A DNA stretch of 64,000 nucleotides from Eublepharis macularius (GCF_028583425.1 NC_072790.1:156234397-156298396), one strand, 5' to 3'; positions 45,010 through 57,466 are shown, numbered from the stretch's first letter. Numbers and translations are program-made. The notes: generated by a model not told the origin, from the letters alone.

Positions 45010-45066
45010 TCATAGAATCGCCGTAAGTTGGAAGTGACTTGACAACAAATAACACACACACACACA
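45010..45066 (+). repeat. SINE/LINE tail with (CA)n
   Basis: AATCGCCGTAAGTTGGAAGT and GACTTGACAACA followed by a CA run match the L2-type tail of 5S-SINEs. Head not preserved. Confidence 0.6.
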
Positions 45067-48000
45067 AGCAACGGGGGCAACAGTTACAACACTGTGAATC
45101 TTTCAGGTCTGATAATAATTTTATTATTATACATATGTTTTTCTTTGTAAACAAAAAACACCGCTAAGGATTGAGCTATATAATACATTGCTCCACAAAT
45201 CTATGTGAAGCCCTAAAATGGGGCAAAAAGTGCACCTCTGGGACTGTTTCAGGTTGGGAAAATGGCTTGTGGGAAACTGCAGCCCCTTCTCTCTCTGCAT
45301 GGTCATCCCAACCAGAATTGGATGCTGCAGTGTTTGGAGAAATCAGTTCCTTGTAGGTTCCATGTGGCTGCAAGTCAAGGCAGGAGAACCCCAACATGAA
45401 TACAGAGCTAAGGTTGACCCAGAAGCACAGATACTAAAATTTTCCTAGTGACCTATCTGTTAGGCCTGTAAAATCTGCACTGGGCTCAATCACTGAACAG
45501 CCTTGAAGAGGTAAAATGCATTGCAACATTGCATTCTTGAGTTAACAAAGGTATAAATAATGGCTGCCATATCAAAGTCTGAAAATGGACATAAGCCTTC
45601 TCATCAAATGGAGTTAAAGAAAAACATTTCTGGCCAAGCCAAGATTACAGCATGAAAATCCATGTGCAACAACAGATTCGGAAGTATCACAAGAGTACAG
45701 CTTGATTGAGCAGAAACTTCAATGTTTATTCATTATTAGCTTCCGCAGCCTCTTCATCAAAGGACGTTTTACTATTCATCTTCTTATTTTACTTCAGAAT
45801 TTAGTTTCTATCAGCTTATTTGGAACTAATCTCCAACCATAGGAAGAATTATGTCTGTATTCATGACAAACTTTCTGTCTTTCTGGGCATCCAGTGATCA
45901 TGAAAATTTTGAGCATATTCTAAGTTAGCAAACTAAACCAAAGACAAATTCAGAATGTGGCTCACTCTAATCCCATATTTTTATATAGTGAAAGTTATGA
46001 GCACAAAATGAAAGAGAAAACATGGGAAGCAAACAATAGTTTAAAACAGCAACAGTGCAACTGTCCACAGCACCATTATCAATACCACAACTGGAGATGC
46101 AAATCAATAAATTAGTCATTAAACAACCAATTTAAATGCCTTGTATATAAACTGATTACAATGATGCAATCAGCACTAAAATATTTTCACCACAATTATC
46201 TCTAACTAAAGTCTAAATACATAAACATTTATATTTGGATTGTGCTATATGAAATAATATCTCACATTCAGAAAACAATTGTATAGTTCTAGTTCTATTT
46301 ATAAAGGGAACTTGGTAGTCGCAGGACATGATCTGCTTTGATCATCCTGTAAAGAACTGTATAGTCTTCTTCTTCTCAGTTCTCTCCTGCACATGGTATA
46401 CAAATAGTAAAATATTCAACTTCAATATTTTAAGTAATCTAATGATTATTAAAAGTAACATGTTTTCAAAATGGAATTTGCTCTTCAGCAAAGTTTTCAA
46501 TTAATTAATTTAAAAAATTCTTAATGCATGAAAACATGAAGTTGCCTTACACTGAATCAGGCCATTGGTCTACTAAAATCAGTACTGTCTACTCAGACTG
46601 GTAGCAGGTCTCTAGGGTCTCAGGCAGAGGTTTTTCACATCATTAGCTACCTCTCAGACTAAGGCTGCTAGGTCCCCTTCGTAAGCGGGGGGTGGGGTGG
46701 GGGGAAAGGTGGAAGCAGGAGATTCCCCTGCCGCCACCAGGGGAATGGGATCCCTATCTCAGAGACTCTCTTTAATATACTAAAAATCTAGCCCTGCAAG
46801 GTTCCAGCGAAGATCTTGTATAACGTGCTAAGACAAAAGCAAATCAGAAACCAGAGTAAAAAAATGAAATTTTCAATACATAAAAACATTTTAATTTTAA
46901 TAGCGACTATAAAAAATTCTTCACCTGCTGAGTGATAATTCCAACATAAGAAGTTTATTATGGCTGTATCTAGACATTATGAATAACTGTAGTTAAGAAA
47001 AAAAAGTTCATGAACCCTAGTTGTTGTCAATATGCACACCTGTTCATTAAACACTGATGAATTGTAGGCAATTCAGGAGATTATTCTAAGCAGGTGATCA
47101 ATATGGCATAATCTCAGGAAAGAGTTTTTAGGAATTCTACCTAAATTATCTAAATTAGCTCTAGATTTCCAGATCTTGCTACATTTTTCAGGCATCCCTT
47201 AATACAGAAATAATAATAAAGCCTTTCCATCTTTACCAATCTTCACCAGAAATTCACACAAAAGAACTTCACTGTGTAGTTATATTACATGCCTTATACC
47301 TTTTATTTTTTTATAAATTTCGCTACTTTCTCTTTTAAGATCTAATCAAAATAAAACATCTTTCAAGATCTTTGTCAACAGAAAAGACACGCAGAGGAAT
47401 TATATGATCTCTAAAGTAATTTCATCAGAGTTATTCTGTTATTTTAAACAGGCAAATAAATTTTGAAAATCTATGGAACTTGGAAAGCTTATCCCATATC
47501 ACACAAAGGGCTGGATCTCACCATGCAACAGTGAAAGAGAAGGTTTACCTAACATGGTTCCATTTTCACAAGACATTTTGAAAGAGCTTTAGTAATATCA
47601 AGCACTGAATTTTAATTTCTGATCAGGATTGCTGTCTATAAAAATCAAAAGTAAAAAGCTGTTTCATGCAGTCATTAGAGTCCAATTTGGAGATGTGAGA
47701 TCATACAAATGAAGGTTATTATTGGTGGGGAAAGGGGGTGCTGAAACATATCTTGCACCATTTCTTGCGCAAACGGAAAAGCAAGACAACTGGATATGGT
47801 CAAATTGACTCAGCACAAAGGCTACTTTTGTTGTGACTTTCTTGTGCTTCTACTTGCACAAGAGCTCATGTATGAGTGGAAATGAATGAAAATGTTCTAT
47901 GGGATCCAACTTAATATGTGGAAGTACTTTTTCAAATTCTACCATCAACTAACGTAAGAAATATTTTATTTAAAAACTACTTTCCCCTCATGTCTTTAGC

Positions 48001-48086
48001 GTGCAAATGAGATAATTAACTGAGATATATCCTTAAAATATAATTATCAATGATATTGGAAAGAAATTTTATTTGATGCATATATT
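45067..48086. other. AKT3 intron, mostly unannotated
   Basis: AT-rich intron. The only recognised repeat is 46535-46660. Confidence 0.5.
46535..46660 (+). repeat. SINE-like repeat fragment
   Basis: The words GAAGTTGCCTTACACTGAAT, TACTCAGACTGGTAGC and GGTCTCAGGCAGAGG match a dispersed tRNA-related repeat frequent in lizards. The head is missing. Confidence 0.45.
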
Positions 48087-48885
48087 TAGGGCCATGCACC
48101 CCCCAAAAATTCAGTAAATCCATTTTTTTTTTACTGAATCTGAGAAAAAATTCAGAATTCCCAGAATCTGTATTGATTCGCTAATTCAGTTTGGGTATTT
48201 CCAAAAAATTCAGCCAGAGTTTTCTATGGGAAAATAACTCTGCAATAAGGCTACCATAGCCAAGGCACACTCCCAAATGCTTCAGTTTGGTTTGGGTGGA
48301 TGTGATTTTCTGATGTGATGTTGGTCCCCTTCCTTCACTGGCTCTGGGGGGAAATTCCTGTGCTTCAGTTTGGATCCATTGGGCTTTGACTGGGATGAGC
48401 TCAGCTTGCATTTGGGAGTGTGCCTTTGCCATGGCAGCCCTACTCCAGTGTGTTTCTGCAATGGGAGTCAACTTTGACTTTTTCCCATTGGAAACAATGG
48501 AGTGGCTGGGGATACTTTGTTCAGCGGCTCATAGAATTGGCCCCCCAGAGTCTAATCTTCCTGAAACTTGGGGGGGGGGGTCATTAGAGGACAGTCAGGA
48601 GTGGGTTCTTCTGAAACATTGGTGGCATTTGCATGAAAAATAGCACCCCCAGCCCCCTGGATAGCCCCCAGATATTTTTCCCCATAGGGAATAATGGAGA
48701 ATGGGTAAAGTACCTTCTTTTGGGGGCCTCCAGGGTCCAATATTCATGAAACTTGGAGGAGAGGTCTTTAGAGAACAGTCAGGAGTAGGCTCCCACCAAA
48801 TTTGGTAAAGTTTGGTTGAAAAATTACCGCTCCAGCCCATCGGATAGCTCCCAGAGTGATTTTCCCATAGAAAAACAATGGCCAA
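48087..48885 (+). mobile_element. hAT-like element fragment, right end lost
   Basis: The left terminus TAGGGCCATGCACCC resembles the 41689 element end. Internal words such as GGGAGTCAACTTTGACTTTT, AACAATGGAGTGGCTGGGG and CCCATAGGGAATAATGGAGA are shared with 62800-63582 and 41689-43177. It stops where the DIRS-like pol begins near 48890, with no right terminus or target duplication found. Either it was truncated or the DIRS element inserted into it. Confidence 0.6.
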
Positions 48886-48889
48886 ATTG

Positions 48890-50138
48890 TCTGTTGTCCA
48901 CACCACTCTCTTCGGCTTCCTGAGAGGGACTCCTACCTGGAACCTGTGTGGGTCCATCCACCACTCCAACTGTTGTAGGATGCGTCTTGGCACTTTTACC
49001 ACAACATGCTTTCTGTGAGCTATGGCTCTCTGATAAGGTAGTAGGAACCATTGAAGTGGACGTGTATGAAATCTTGCCCACTGAAGCACGTCCTGGCAGG
49101 ATACCATCATGCCTACCAGTTGTGCCAGGGACATAATCTCCTGATTTTGATTCCTCCGAACTTGTACAATCAAGGACTGTAGCTTCTTTTGTCTCTCTAG
49201 AGACAAAAACATCCTGTCCTGTACAGTGTCCAGGAGAACTCCCAGGTGAATAATTCTTTGCATTGCAGTGAGGGAACTCTTTTTTGTGTTGACAATGAAT
49301 CCGTGTTTCTCTAGGCATTCCAATGTCATTTTCACTGCTTCCAGTCCCTTCTGCATGGAAGGTGCCTTCAGTAATATGTCGTCTAAGTAAGGGAACAGTG
49401 ATACCCCCTGTAGTCTGAGTAAGGCCATCAGTGTTACCAGAACCTTGGTAAGCGCCCTGGGCGAGCCCAAAAGGAAGTGCCCGATACTGGAAGTGTCTCC
49501 CATCGTAAGCAAAACAGAGGAATCTTTGGTGTGCCTCCTTTATGGGGATGTGAAGATACGCCTCTGAGAAATCAATGGAAGCCAAGTAGTCCCCCTTCTG
49601 GATGGTCATTGCAATAGTTTGAAGTATCTCCATTCGAAACTTGCAGGTCCTTATGAACCGGTTCAGCCACTGAAGGTCCAGGATAGCTCTGATGTCTCTG
49701 TTCTTCTTTGGGACTATGAAGAAAGTAGACTAAACCCCTTGATTTCTCTGAACCTGTGGAACTGGTGATTTCTATTAGATGTTGAATCACCTGTAGTAAG
49801 AGCTGATGCTTTTGATCAGATGGGTTCCTTGGTAGCTGAAAGACTTAGTTGGGTGGCATTGTTTCAAATTCCAAAGAATATCCATTTGTTACTGTATTCA
49901 GAACCCATCTGTCTGAAATAGTTTGATGCCATCTGTCCGCAAATTCCTGTAACCTGCCCCCTATCCTGGTGATCAGATTTGGGGCGTCATAGTCATGAGG
50001 AAGATTCCTTCTTCTGTGGCTTGTTGAATTGCCCAAGTTTAGAGAAGGCTGTGGATCTATTGTCTGATCTAGATCTAGGTTGCCATCTGCCTTTAGAGGT
50101 TCTGGATGTCCCAAATATTGGAGACCTCTTGGAGTCAC
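48890..50138 (-). pseudogene. DIRS-like reverse transcriptase, broken
   Basis: Conserved blocks in order are GRLQEFADRWHQTISDRWVL, LEFETMPPN, VPKKNRDIRA-like sequence near 49700, then GDYLASIDFSEAYLHIPIKE, FQYRALPFGLAQ and the catalytic FPYLDDILL (near 49400). They are followed by KHGFIVNTKKSSL, HLGVLLDTVQDRMFLSLERQ and the beginning of RNase H at KRVVWTTD. Frame changes occur near 49463, between ALPFGLAQ and LTKVLVTLMALLRLQG, and earlier near 49740. A 305-codon open frame that continues below 48890 is a chance read-through into hAT-like DNA. Confidence 0.82.
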
Positions 50139-51230
50139 GAAAGGACTGAAACCGCCGTTTATGCTGTGGTTCCCTCTTTTTTGACAGAAGCACCTTCTTC
50201 TCTTTGTCTTCCACGCAATATCTCTCTAATGCCTCACCAAAAAGGTTAGTCCCTTTGAACGGGATTGCAGCCACTTTTGCTTGGGCTGAGGGGTCTACCT
50301 CCCATTTTCGCAGCCACATATTCCTTCTCACCACAGCGTTGAAACCCATGGCTCTAGAGAACTGAAAGGCATCCATGGATGTATCTGCAATTTTCTTGAC
50401 CTCATCCTTGATTTCCTTTGGGATGTTACTCTCTGCTGCAGCTAAATGTGATGCCCAGGAGAAGGCAGCTCTAGCAAATAATGAGCCAGTCAGAGAGGCT
50501 CTAATCGAATTTGCTGAGGCATCAAAATTTCTGCATAGTGCCTGTTCAATTCTTCTGTTGCAGGGGTCCTTTGGAAGACCATCCTCCCCCATAGGGAGGG
50601 CAGAGGTGGTTGCCAAGCTAGATGCTGGGTCATCAATGGCAGGCAACTTGATTTCCTTGGCCCCATCTGGAGTAAAAGAATACAGCTTGGAACTGATAGG
50701 CAGGCTGGCCTTTGATTTTGCTGGTGCCTCCCATTCTGCCTTCATGATATCATGGAAAACTGCAGGTAATGGTACGCCAGCTTGGTTTCCTTTCTTAGGC
50801 AAAATCCGTTTCAACCCCTGTGGGAAGGCAGACTCCATGTCCTTTTTGGCTGGGCTTGTAGGTGTGATTTCCAGAACCCTCAACGTTTTGGGCAGTAGTC
50901 TGGCATAAACCTCCTGAGGGAAAAGCCGCACCTGTGTGGTGGCTGTGCTGTCCTCTTCTTCCTCTGAGAGCTCTCCCTCCTCATTAATGGAAAATAAGTC
51001 TTATACCTCACAGTCTGAGTGTTTGTCCTCCAAGGGGCTAGATTTTCTATATGAAGCAACTTCATCCTCCCTCTGCTTCTTAGATTTTGGTGGGGAGGGA
51101 GATGGCCCCCTCTGCTTGCCTGTTTGGAAGGGTGAGCTCTTTTGGGGTCCCTACTTGCCCTATTTGACAAGGAAGTCCCCTCTTTGAGAAAACCATGCTC
51201 TTTCAGAACCTCCTTAAATTCTCTCTTCAT
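49993..51230 (-). pseudogene. DIRS-like gag-like protein
   Basis: The main frame (50931-49993, 312 codons) has RLFPQEVYARLLPKTLRVLE, NRRIEQALCRNFDASANSIR and AKVAAIPFKGTNLFGEALER. It ends with a basic tail RFQSFRDSKRSPIFGTSRTS and KGRWQPRSRSDNRS. These are recurring features of vertebrate DIRS ORF1, a nucleic-acid-binding structural protein. An upstream frame (51230-50880) overlaps in a different register, showing a frameshift near 50930. A stop is met at 49993 before pol. Confidence 0.75.
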
Positions 51231-52111
51231 CTCTGAGCCAAGCCAGGATAAAAGATGAGCTTTGAACTCCTGGCTTGTGGGTTCTGATCCCCCCTATTCT
51301 CCCGTTGATTCCTTGAGGACTGATGAGAGGAAAGAGAATTCGGGGAACTGGGGAGCTGTAGTTCACAGAGGGCGCCCCCTACCCCTGTATTGGGTGTTAA
51401 TCCTGCCTTGGCCGCAATCAGCACCTTTTTCTCACCAAAAATAACAGCAATGAAGCAATGGAAGGCAATCCAGAAAAAAGCTGGGAGAGAGAAGAAGGAG
51501 CCACCACAGAGATAGCTTGCCAGAGGAGGCCTGAATAAAAGGAGAAAAATGGCCTTGGAAGGCTTCTTACCGCCCATTTGCGGGTGAGCCTTCCCTGATC
51601 ATTGTAAAGTGGCTTCTGAATGGCTGCACAGAGGCTGAGGCAAGGCTTAACATTCTGTCGTTACCTCTGCCGGCAGAAAGAGACTCTACCGTGTCTCCCA
51701 GAGCATGAGCCAACGAGAGGGGGTGTATTCCTAGCCCGAAGTTTGGAATCCCATGCGGGAGTCTGAGTGCAAGCCGTGGAAGCTAGGCTAGCCTAGTGCC
51801 GTCGGCTCCACTGCTTGCTGGTGCTACCTTTCAATGCCAGGCCAGTAGAGGGGGGGCTGAAGCCCTTCCTTCCCCTGTGAGTTCTTTCTCTCTGCAGCAG
51901 CATTGTTCTCTGTCTTCTTCTTCTTCTTTTAAATTGGGATCTCGTGCTTGACGGAGCACCACCAGTTGACGTCCTGCACCCAGGCAGGGCCAGGAAAAAC
52001 TGAAGAGCTGTAGAAGCCCCTCCCTTTCTGGGATCAATCAGTTTGACTGATCCTGCACTGGAGAGGAGGAGTTGCTTCCCAGTTGTAAGGACTGACCCAC
52101 TCCCAATGGAA

Positions 52112-52630
52112 TGTTGGAATAGGCGACTCAGCCTGCCTTTGGACACTGGGCGGAGCTGCATGTCTCTTTGAATGTAATGTATAAGTCTAGCAATCTGCCA
52201 CTCTCTTCTCTAAGTGGGAATGCCTACTGACTCTTCCTCTCTTGCCTCTGTGCCTCTTGGGAAATTTTCCTCCCTCTTCCCACATGGTCTTGCAAAGAGG
52301 AAAGATGTAAATTCTCCATGCTCCTTATGGAGCCCTTCTTTTTGTCCACAAACCCACACCCACAACCTCGCTGCCTAGTTTCAGGCCGTGGCATAGAATA
52401 GGGAATGTAACTCTTTAAATTAGGATCTTTCCCTTCTTATTACCAGAAGATATTGCTATGGAAGAAATCTGCTACAATAAACTGTAAGTTCGATCTTTCT
52501 ATGATTTTGTCTGAAGATTAATTAATTAATACATGTTTGTAAGGGTTTAAACGCTTCTAACTAAAATAGCTCTGCTATGTTACTCTGCTAAATTACTGAA
52601 CCAAACCAAACCAAATATATATTCCCAATA
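52112..52630 (+). repeat. copia 5' LTR
   Basis: Starts TGTTGGAATAGGCGACTCAG and ends ATTCCCAATA. An AATAAA hexamer in CTACAATAAACTGTAAG (near 52484) is the likely poly(A) signal. Immediately after it, GGGTTATGGGCCCAG at 52631-52645 resembles the primer-binding region of copia elements (initiator Met tRNA type). Confidence 0.9.
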
Positions 52631-53152
52631 GGGTTATGGGCCCAGTCTTGAATTTACTAAGTTCCTCAGGGCCAAAGAAAGCCCATATTTGAATCTAAGA
52701 AGCAAAAGTTTTTTTTTAAAAAAACTGCAAAGCCTAAACTTGAATCTAGAAGAGTTTTAAACTGCAAAGTTTTTTCTTTTCCCTTTGACTCTGCCGGTTT
52801 AACAGCCAAGCAGGACAAAGAACTTAATTAGCATGTGAATGCCCTCACATGCAACCTCATGAGGAATAAAGAAAGAAATTAGGTTAAAGGTCTAACAGCC
52901 TTTTTCCAGCCCTAAAACCTGCACAGAAAAGCAGAGAAACCTCCTTTTAAAACTTTTGGCTAACTTGAGCCTAGCATACAGAAAACTACAAATTAAAAGG
53001 GAGAAAAGTTTCCAAGAGAAATACTTTATACAAAAACTAAAAAATTAAAGAGAAGAAAGTTTCTAGAGAAATACTTCTGCTTTATACAGAAAACTAAAAG
53101 TTAAAGAGGGAAAATAAAGTTTTCTAGAGAAATACTCTGAAATTTCTTGAAA

Positions 53153-53794
53153 ATGTCAGACCAACTACTACAAACTGCTTTGTTCAAAGAGCTATTTTCA
53201 ACTAAAATGGAACAAAATGGAGATGTGTATGCTCATATTGAATCTTTGTTGAATCAAATAGATAAACTAGCTACTGTTGGTCAGATTCTAGATGAAGATT
53301 TGAAAATTGCTCAAGTTTTAAGCTCACTACCAAAAAGTTATTCCAGTTTAGCAAAGTCTCTTACTGCAAAAGGGGCTACATTGGAGGAAGTGCTAGATCA
53401 GATAAGATCACAGTATGATGAACAGAGATCTTATCCTCAGGAAAAGAAATGCAAGACTGACTCATGTCTCATGGTCAGAGAGGCCAGACCCAGAGGGGTG
53501 GGACCTAGGCAAATTGATTACAGGCAAAGAGCCAATCCTAGAGAAAGGCAGACTCCTCCCTTCTGCCACAAATGCAATAAGCCTGGTCACCTCCAGAGGG
53601 AGTGCTTTAGCAACAGAAGCTACAGCCACAAGGGCAGAAATAATTATGCTGCTTCAGGCAGGAAGCCACAGGCAGAGAGAAACAGAGAAGATTTTCCTAA
53701 AGCAAGAGCTAGTAATTTCAGAGATTTTCCTCAAACAAGGGCTGATAGTAGTTTTCATGTGTCTCATATAGCTCGAATAAATGATAGCCCATAG
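53153..53794 (+). pseudogene. copia gag (shortened) with CCHC knuckle
   Basis: The ATG at 53153 opens a 213-codon frame. It contains the middle of the copia gag (UBN2-like) region, ESLLNQIDKLATVGQILDED then LPKSYSSLAKSL, a basic linker and one zinc knuckle CHKCNKPGHLQREC (residues near 140). It ends at an in-frame TAG (53792-53794). Directly after the stop the same frame reads CWILDSGATAHM, the aspartic protease active-site segment (DSG). The N-terminal half of gag usual for copia (another about 150 residues) is absent, indicating an internal deletion. Confidence 0.83.
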
Positions 53795-54453
53795 TGCTGG
53801 ATATTAGACAGTGGTGCAACTGCGCATATGACATCAAATATTAATCTGTTTTATGAATTGGATACCAGTGCATCTGAAAACGTTATAATGGCTGATGGCA
53901 CGTGTGAATATTGATAGCAAAGGCTCAATTATGCTTCATTGTAATACTGATGTCTCTAAAAAGATAGTTAAAGTAGAAGAAGTTTTATACATCCCTGATT
54001 TAAAAGCAAACTTGCTAAGTGTACCTGTACTATCATAAAAAGGATTTTCTATACACTTTGAGAATAACAAATGTACAGTTTCTCACAAATGAGAGATATA
54101 TTCCACAGGTAGTCTCAGAAATGGAATCTTTGAACTGGACTGCCAAGGAGAAAAGGCCTACAGGGCAACAACAGCTACCACAAAAGGAGAGCCAATTGAA
54201 CTCTGGCAAAGAAGATTTGCACATCGCGATATGCAAGCCATAAAGGAGCTGCAGTCTAAGGACTTGGTAACAGGTATTAATATAAGTGCATGTGGCAAAG
54301 ATGATGAATTATGTTTGTTGTATAAAGGGAAAGGCAACTCGACCTTCAGTTCCCAAATAAAGCCAAAGGTGCTTAAGGCAACCACTTGAACTAATCCATA
54401 CTGATTTATGTGGTCCTATTAAACCAGCATCAACAGGAAATAACCTTTATATA
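53795..54453 (+). pseudogene. copia protease and integrase N-terminal region, degraded
   Basis: Starts with the protease DSGA motif in frame with gag beyond the stop. It then continues through several frame changes, with protein pieces such as KIVKVEEVLYIPDLKANLLS (about 53960-54020) typical of the copia linker. Pieces of the zinc-binding integrase head follow (for example RRFAHRDMQAIKELQ near 54210-54250 and ELIHTDLCGPIKPAS near 54388-54430). Individual frames are short because of indels and stops. Confidence 0.7.
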
Positions 54454-55011
54454 TTGTCTTTCATTGATGACTTCTCGAGATATACAGTGTGCTATTTGCT
54501 GAAAGAAAGATCGCAGACTGAGCAGAAACTGCATGATTATGTTTCCATGGTGTCTAACAAGTTCAACAGGAAACCTCAAGCCTTTCAAAGCGACAATGGT
54601 GGTGAGTATGTTTCTCATGCCACACAGAGATTTCTCAGGGAAAACAGAATTCATCATAGATTCACTGTTCCCTATACCCCCGAACAGAATGGGGTCGCCG
54701 AGTGCAAAAATCGTTCTATCATGAATATGGTCAGATGTATGTTAATAGATTCAGGACTTCCCTACAGACACTGGGGAGAAGCGGCCGTGACTGCAATCTA
54801 CTTACAAAACAGATTGCCCACTAAAGCTACAAACAAAACTCCTTATGAGTTATGGCATAATAAGAAGCCAAGTACAGAACATCTTAGAGTATTTGGATGC
54901 AAAGCATATGCTCACATACCAGAAGAAAAGAGATCCAAACTAGAACCCAGAGCCTTAGAAGGCATCTTTGTAGGATATGCTCCAGGATGTAAGGGATACA
55001 GGTTACTATAA
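54454..55011 (+). pseudogene. copia integrase catalytic core
   Basis: Open frame of 185 codons with the DDE integrase signature: FIDDFSRYTVCYLL (first Asp region), AFQSDNGGEYVSH (second Asp) and TPEQNGVAECKNRSIMNMVR (Glu). These are followed by GYAPGCKGYRLL. The enzyme joins the cDNA ends into chromosomal DNA. The frame ends in a stop at 55009-55011, separated from RT by a region with stops and frameshifts, so the polyprotein is not continuous. Confidence 0.85.
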
Positions 55012-55250
55012 GCAGAGTTGTGCAATTTGATGAGCAACAGAGGAGCAACCAGAATGCTGCTAAACGTGACCCTTCAGAGGGAGATGATGATGACAGCCAG
55101 CTGCTGCTGTATCAGCCAGATGACATCGCTACGCAGATGCGACCAGATATCCAATCTGGTGATGAGGCAATGGATGCAGCCACTGAGCAGATGCAACCAG
55201 AAGCCTGACCAGGTGAGAGAACAAAGGCGGAAATTCCCAGGCCAGTAGAT

Positions 55251-56946
55251 GTGCCTGAGGAGCCAGAGCCTGCTGCAGAGGCAGAGGTGACTCAGGACCT
55301 CAGGCACTCTCAGCGCATCAACAGAGGAGTTCCAGCCAAGAGACTGACCTACCTCACAAGGTCGTCGCCACCACAAGAACCAACTTCATGGGCCAAAGTT
55401 CAACAAATGCCTGAACCAGAAGCAAGGAAATGGAAGCAAGCAGCACAAGAGGAAATAGATGCTCTACACAAGAACAAAATGTGGACTCTCACAAAACTAC
55501 CTAAGGGTAAGAATGTTATTGGATGTAAATGGGGTTTTAAAGCTAAGAAAAATGAGAATGGTGCAGTTGAGAGACAGAAAGCTAGATTAGTAGCCAAAAG
55601 ATATTCTCAGATTTATGGAACTGATTATGATCAAATTTTTGCACCAGTTGTAAAATATTCCACAATTAAGATGCTTTTAAGCATAGCAGCGTCTAGAAAC
55701 GCGCAAACAGAACACCTGGATATAAAGACTGCATTTTTACATGGTGAAATTGAGGAAGAATTGTGTATGAGTCAACCTCCAAGGTTCATAGATGAAAAGA
55801 ATAAACACTTTGTATGCAAACTTCAGAAAGGACTTTATGGTCTCAAGCAAGCTGCCAAATCTGGGAATGATAAACTGACCAAAATGTTACTTGATCTAGA
55901 TTTTAAACGAGGCAAAGCTGACTTCTGTCTTTACAGTAGGTACAAAAATGGGAGATGGACTTTTATTTTGGCTTATGTTGATGATCTTATCCTTTGTTAT
56001 GAAAATTCAAGTGATTGTGCTGAAATTATATCTCATCTAAACAAGGAAGTCAAGGTGAAACGCTTGGGCAATGCTAATTTTTATTTGGGGATCCAGATCG
56101 AGAGGGAACCAGATGGCAGTTACCTTCTCAGCCAAAGACAAAAGATACTAGAACTACTGGAAAGTTTTGGACTAGAAAATGCCAATCCAATGCCCACACC
56201 AGTGGAAGTAGGTTTTCTGAAAGAAAAGGAACCAAATGAACCTCTACCAGAGAACAATGAGTACAGAACTGCCATAGGCAAGCTTCTTTACCTAGCAATG
56301 ACAACAAGACCTGATATTGCAACAGCTGTAGGTATTCTATCCAGGAGGGTAAGTAAACCCACTGTGAATGATTGGACCACAGTAAAAAGAGTAATGAGAT
56401 ATTTAAAGGGTACTGCAGATTCTAAACTAAGGCTCCCAGCTAATAAAAATCCCAGACTATTGAGATATGCTGATGCAGATTGGGCTAAAGATAATTCAGA
56501 CTGGAAATCCACTACTGGTTATGTGTTTTTCTATGGGGATGGACCTGTTACTTGGGCAAGTCGTAAACAAGAAATTGTAGCCCTTTCATCCACTGAAGCA
56601 GAACTTGTGTCAGCTTCAGAAGCATGCAGAAGATTTACAAATGCTTTTAATGTTACTTAAAGATTTTGGCATTACAAAACCTTTACCAGTTAACATGCTA
56701 GAAGATAACCAGAGTTGTATAGTTCTTTCTCGTTTAGAAGGAAATCCTCCACGCACAAGACATATTGGAACGTGACAGCAGTTCGTGAAGGAACTTCAAG
56801 CACAAGGATTTGTGAAGCTGCAGTACTGTCCCATTGAAGAAATGACATCAGACATCTTTACCAAGCCGCTACCCAGAGACAAGTACCAAGGTCTACGAAG
56901 TGACCTGAACATTGTGAATGCTGACAGCATTCTGAGCCGAGAGTGA
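55251..56946 (+). pseudogene. copia reverse transcriptase and RNase H
   Basis: The 469-codon frame (55251-56660) holds copia RT from WTLTKLPKGKNVIGCKWGFK through QTEHLDIKTAFLHGEIEEEL and LQKGLYGLKQAAKSGNDKL. The catalytic FILAYVDDLILCYE (near residue 240) follows, then NFYLGIQIER and YRTAIGKLLYLAMTTRPDIA. RNase H begins at RLLRYADADWAKDNSDWKST and includes EIVALSSTEAELVSASEACR. A one-base shift near 56630 moves the rest to another frame (LQMLLMLLKDFGITKPLPVN ... TSDIFTKPLPRDKYQGLRSD), which also has a stop in the middle near 56776. An Arg usual in the GLKQA.R.W segment is missing (KQAAKSGNDK), another sign of decay. Confidence 0.85.
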
Positions 56947-56947
56947 G

Positions 56948-57466
56948 TGTTGGAATAGGCGACTCAGCCTGCCTTTGGACACTGGGGGGAGCTGCATGTC
57001 TCTTTGAATGTAATGTATAAGTCTAGCAATCTGCCACTCTCTTCTCTAAGTGGGAATGCCTACTGACTCTTCCTCTCTTGCCTCTGTGCCTCTTGGGAAA
57101 TTTTCCTCCCTCTTCCCACATGGTCTTGCAAAGAGGAAAGATGTAAATTCTCCATGCTCCTTATGGAGCCCTTCTTTTTGTCCACAAACCCACACCCACA
57201 ACCTCGCTGCCTAGTTTCAGGCCGTGGCATAGAATAGGAAATGTAACTCTTTAAATTAGGATCTTTCCCTTCTTATTACCAGAAGATATTGCTATGGAAG
57301 AAATCTGCTACAATAAACTGTAAATTCTATCTTTCTATGATTTTGTCTGAAGATTAATTAATTAATGCACGTTTGTAAGGGTTTAAACGCTTCTGACTAA
57401 AATAAGTCTGCTATGTTACTCTGCTAAATTACTGAACCAAACAAAACAAAACATATATTCCCGATA
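56948..57466 (+). repeat. copia 3' LTR
   Basis: Same length as the 5' LTR. Differences include GGGCGG/GGGGGG near the start, AATACATG/AATGCACG, and CCAAACCAAA/CCAAACAAAA near the end. A purine-rich tract CCGAGAGTGAG lies just before it (56937-56947) and is the probable polypurine primer. Confidence 0.9.

Larger units (their letters stand above)
48890..52105 (-). mobile_element. DIRS-like retroelement, truncated, minus strand
   Basis: From high to low coordinates it has a leader (about 52105-51300), a gag-like ORF (51230-49993 with a frameshift), and the pol start and RT (50138-48890). It lacks most of RNase H and all of the tyrosine recombinase expected 3' of RT, so the low-coordinate end is truncated at the hAT-like fragment. 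At the high end it meets the left LTR of the copia element. Compared with the relic at 9965-12350 it is much better preserved. Confidence 0.8.
52112..57466 (+). mobile_element. Ty1/copia LTR retrotransposon, 5.36 kb
   Basis: Paired 519-bp LTRs (52112-52630 and 56948-57466) flank gag, integrase, RT and RNase H in copia order (integrase before RT). By eye the LTRs differ at roughly 15 sites, about 97% identity, so the insertion is fairly recent. The word ATGGA occurs at both outer edges (52106-52110, 57466-57470), consistent with a 5-bp target duplication although the exact LTR edge is off by one base. It lies in the AKT3 intron in the opposite orientation to the gene. Coding regions carry stops and frameshifts, so this copy is defective. 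Confidence 0.93.

Noticed and set aside
48595..49512. 305-codon frame as one intact RT-like protein
   Set aside because: Only the part above 48890 is DIRS RT; the C-terminal about 95 residues are translated hAT-like repeat, and the N-terminal about 15 residues are out of the RT frame.
50375..50908. 177-codon plus-strand open frame
   Set aside because: It is the antisense shadow of the DIRS gag-like ORF on the minus strand.
53415..53771. 118-codon frame overlapping copia gag
   Set aside because: Alternative-frame shadow of gag without conserved motifs.
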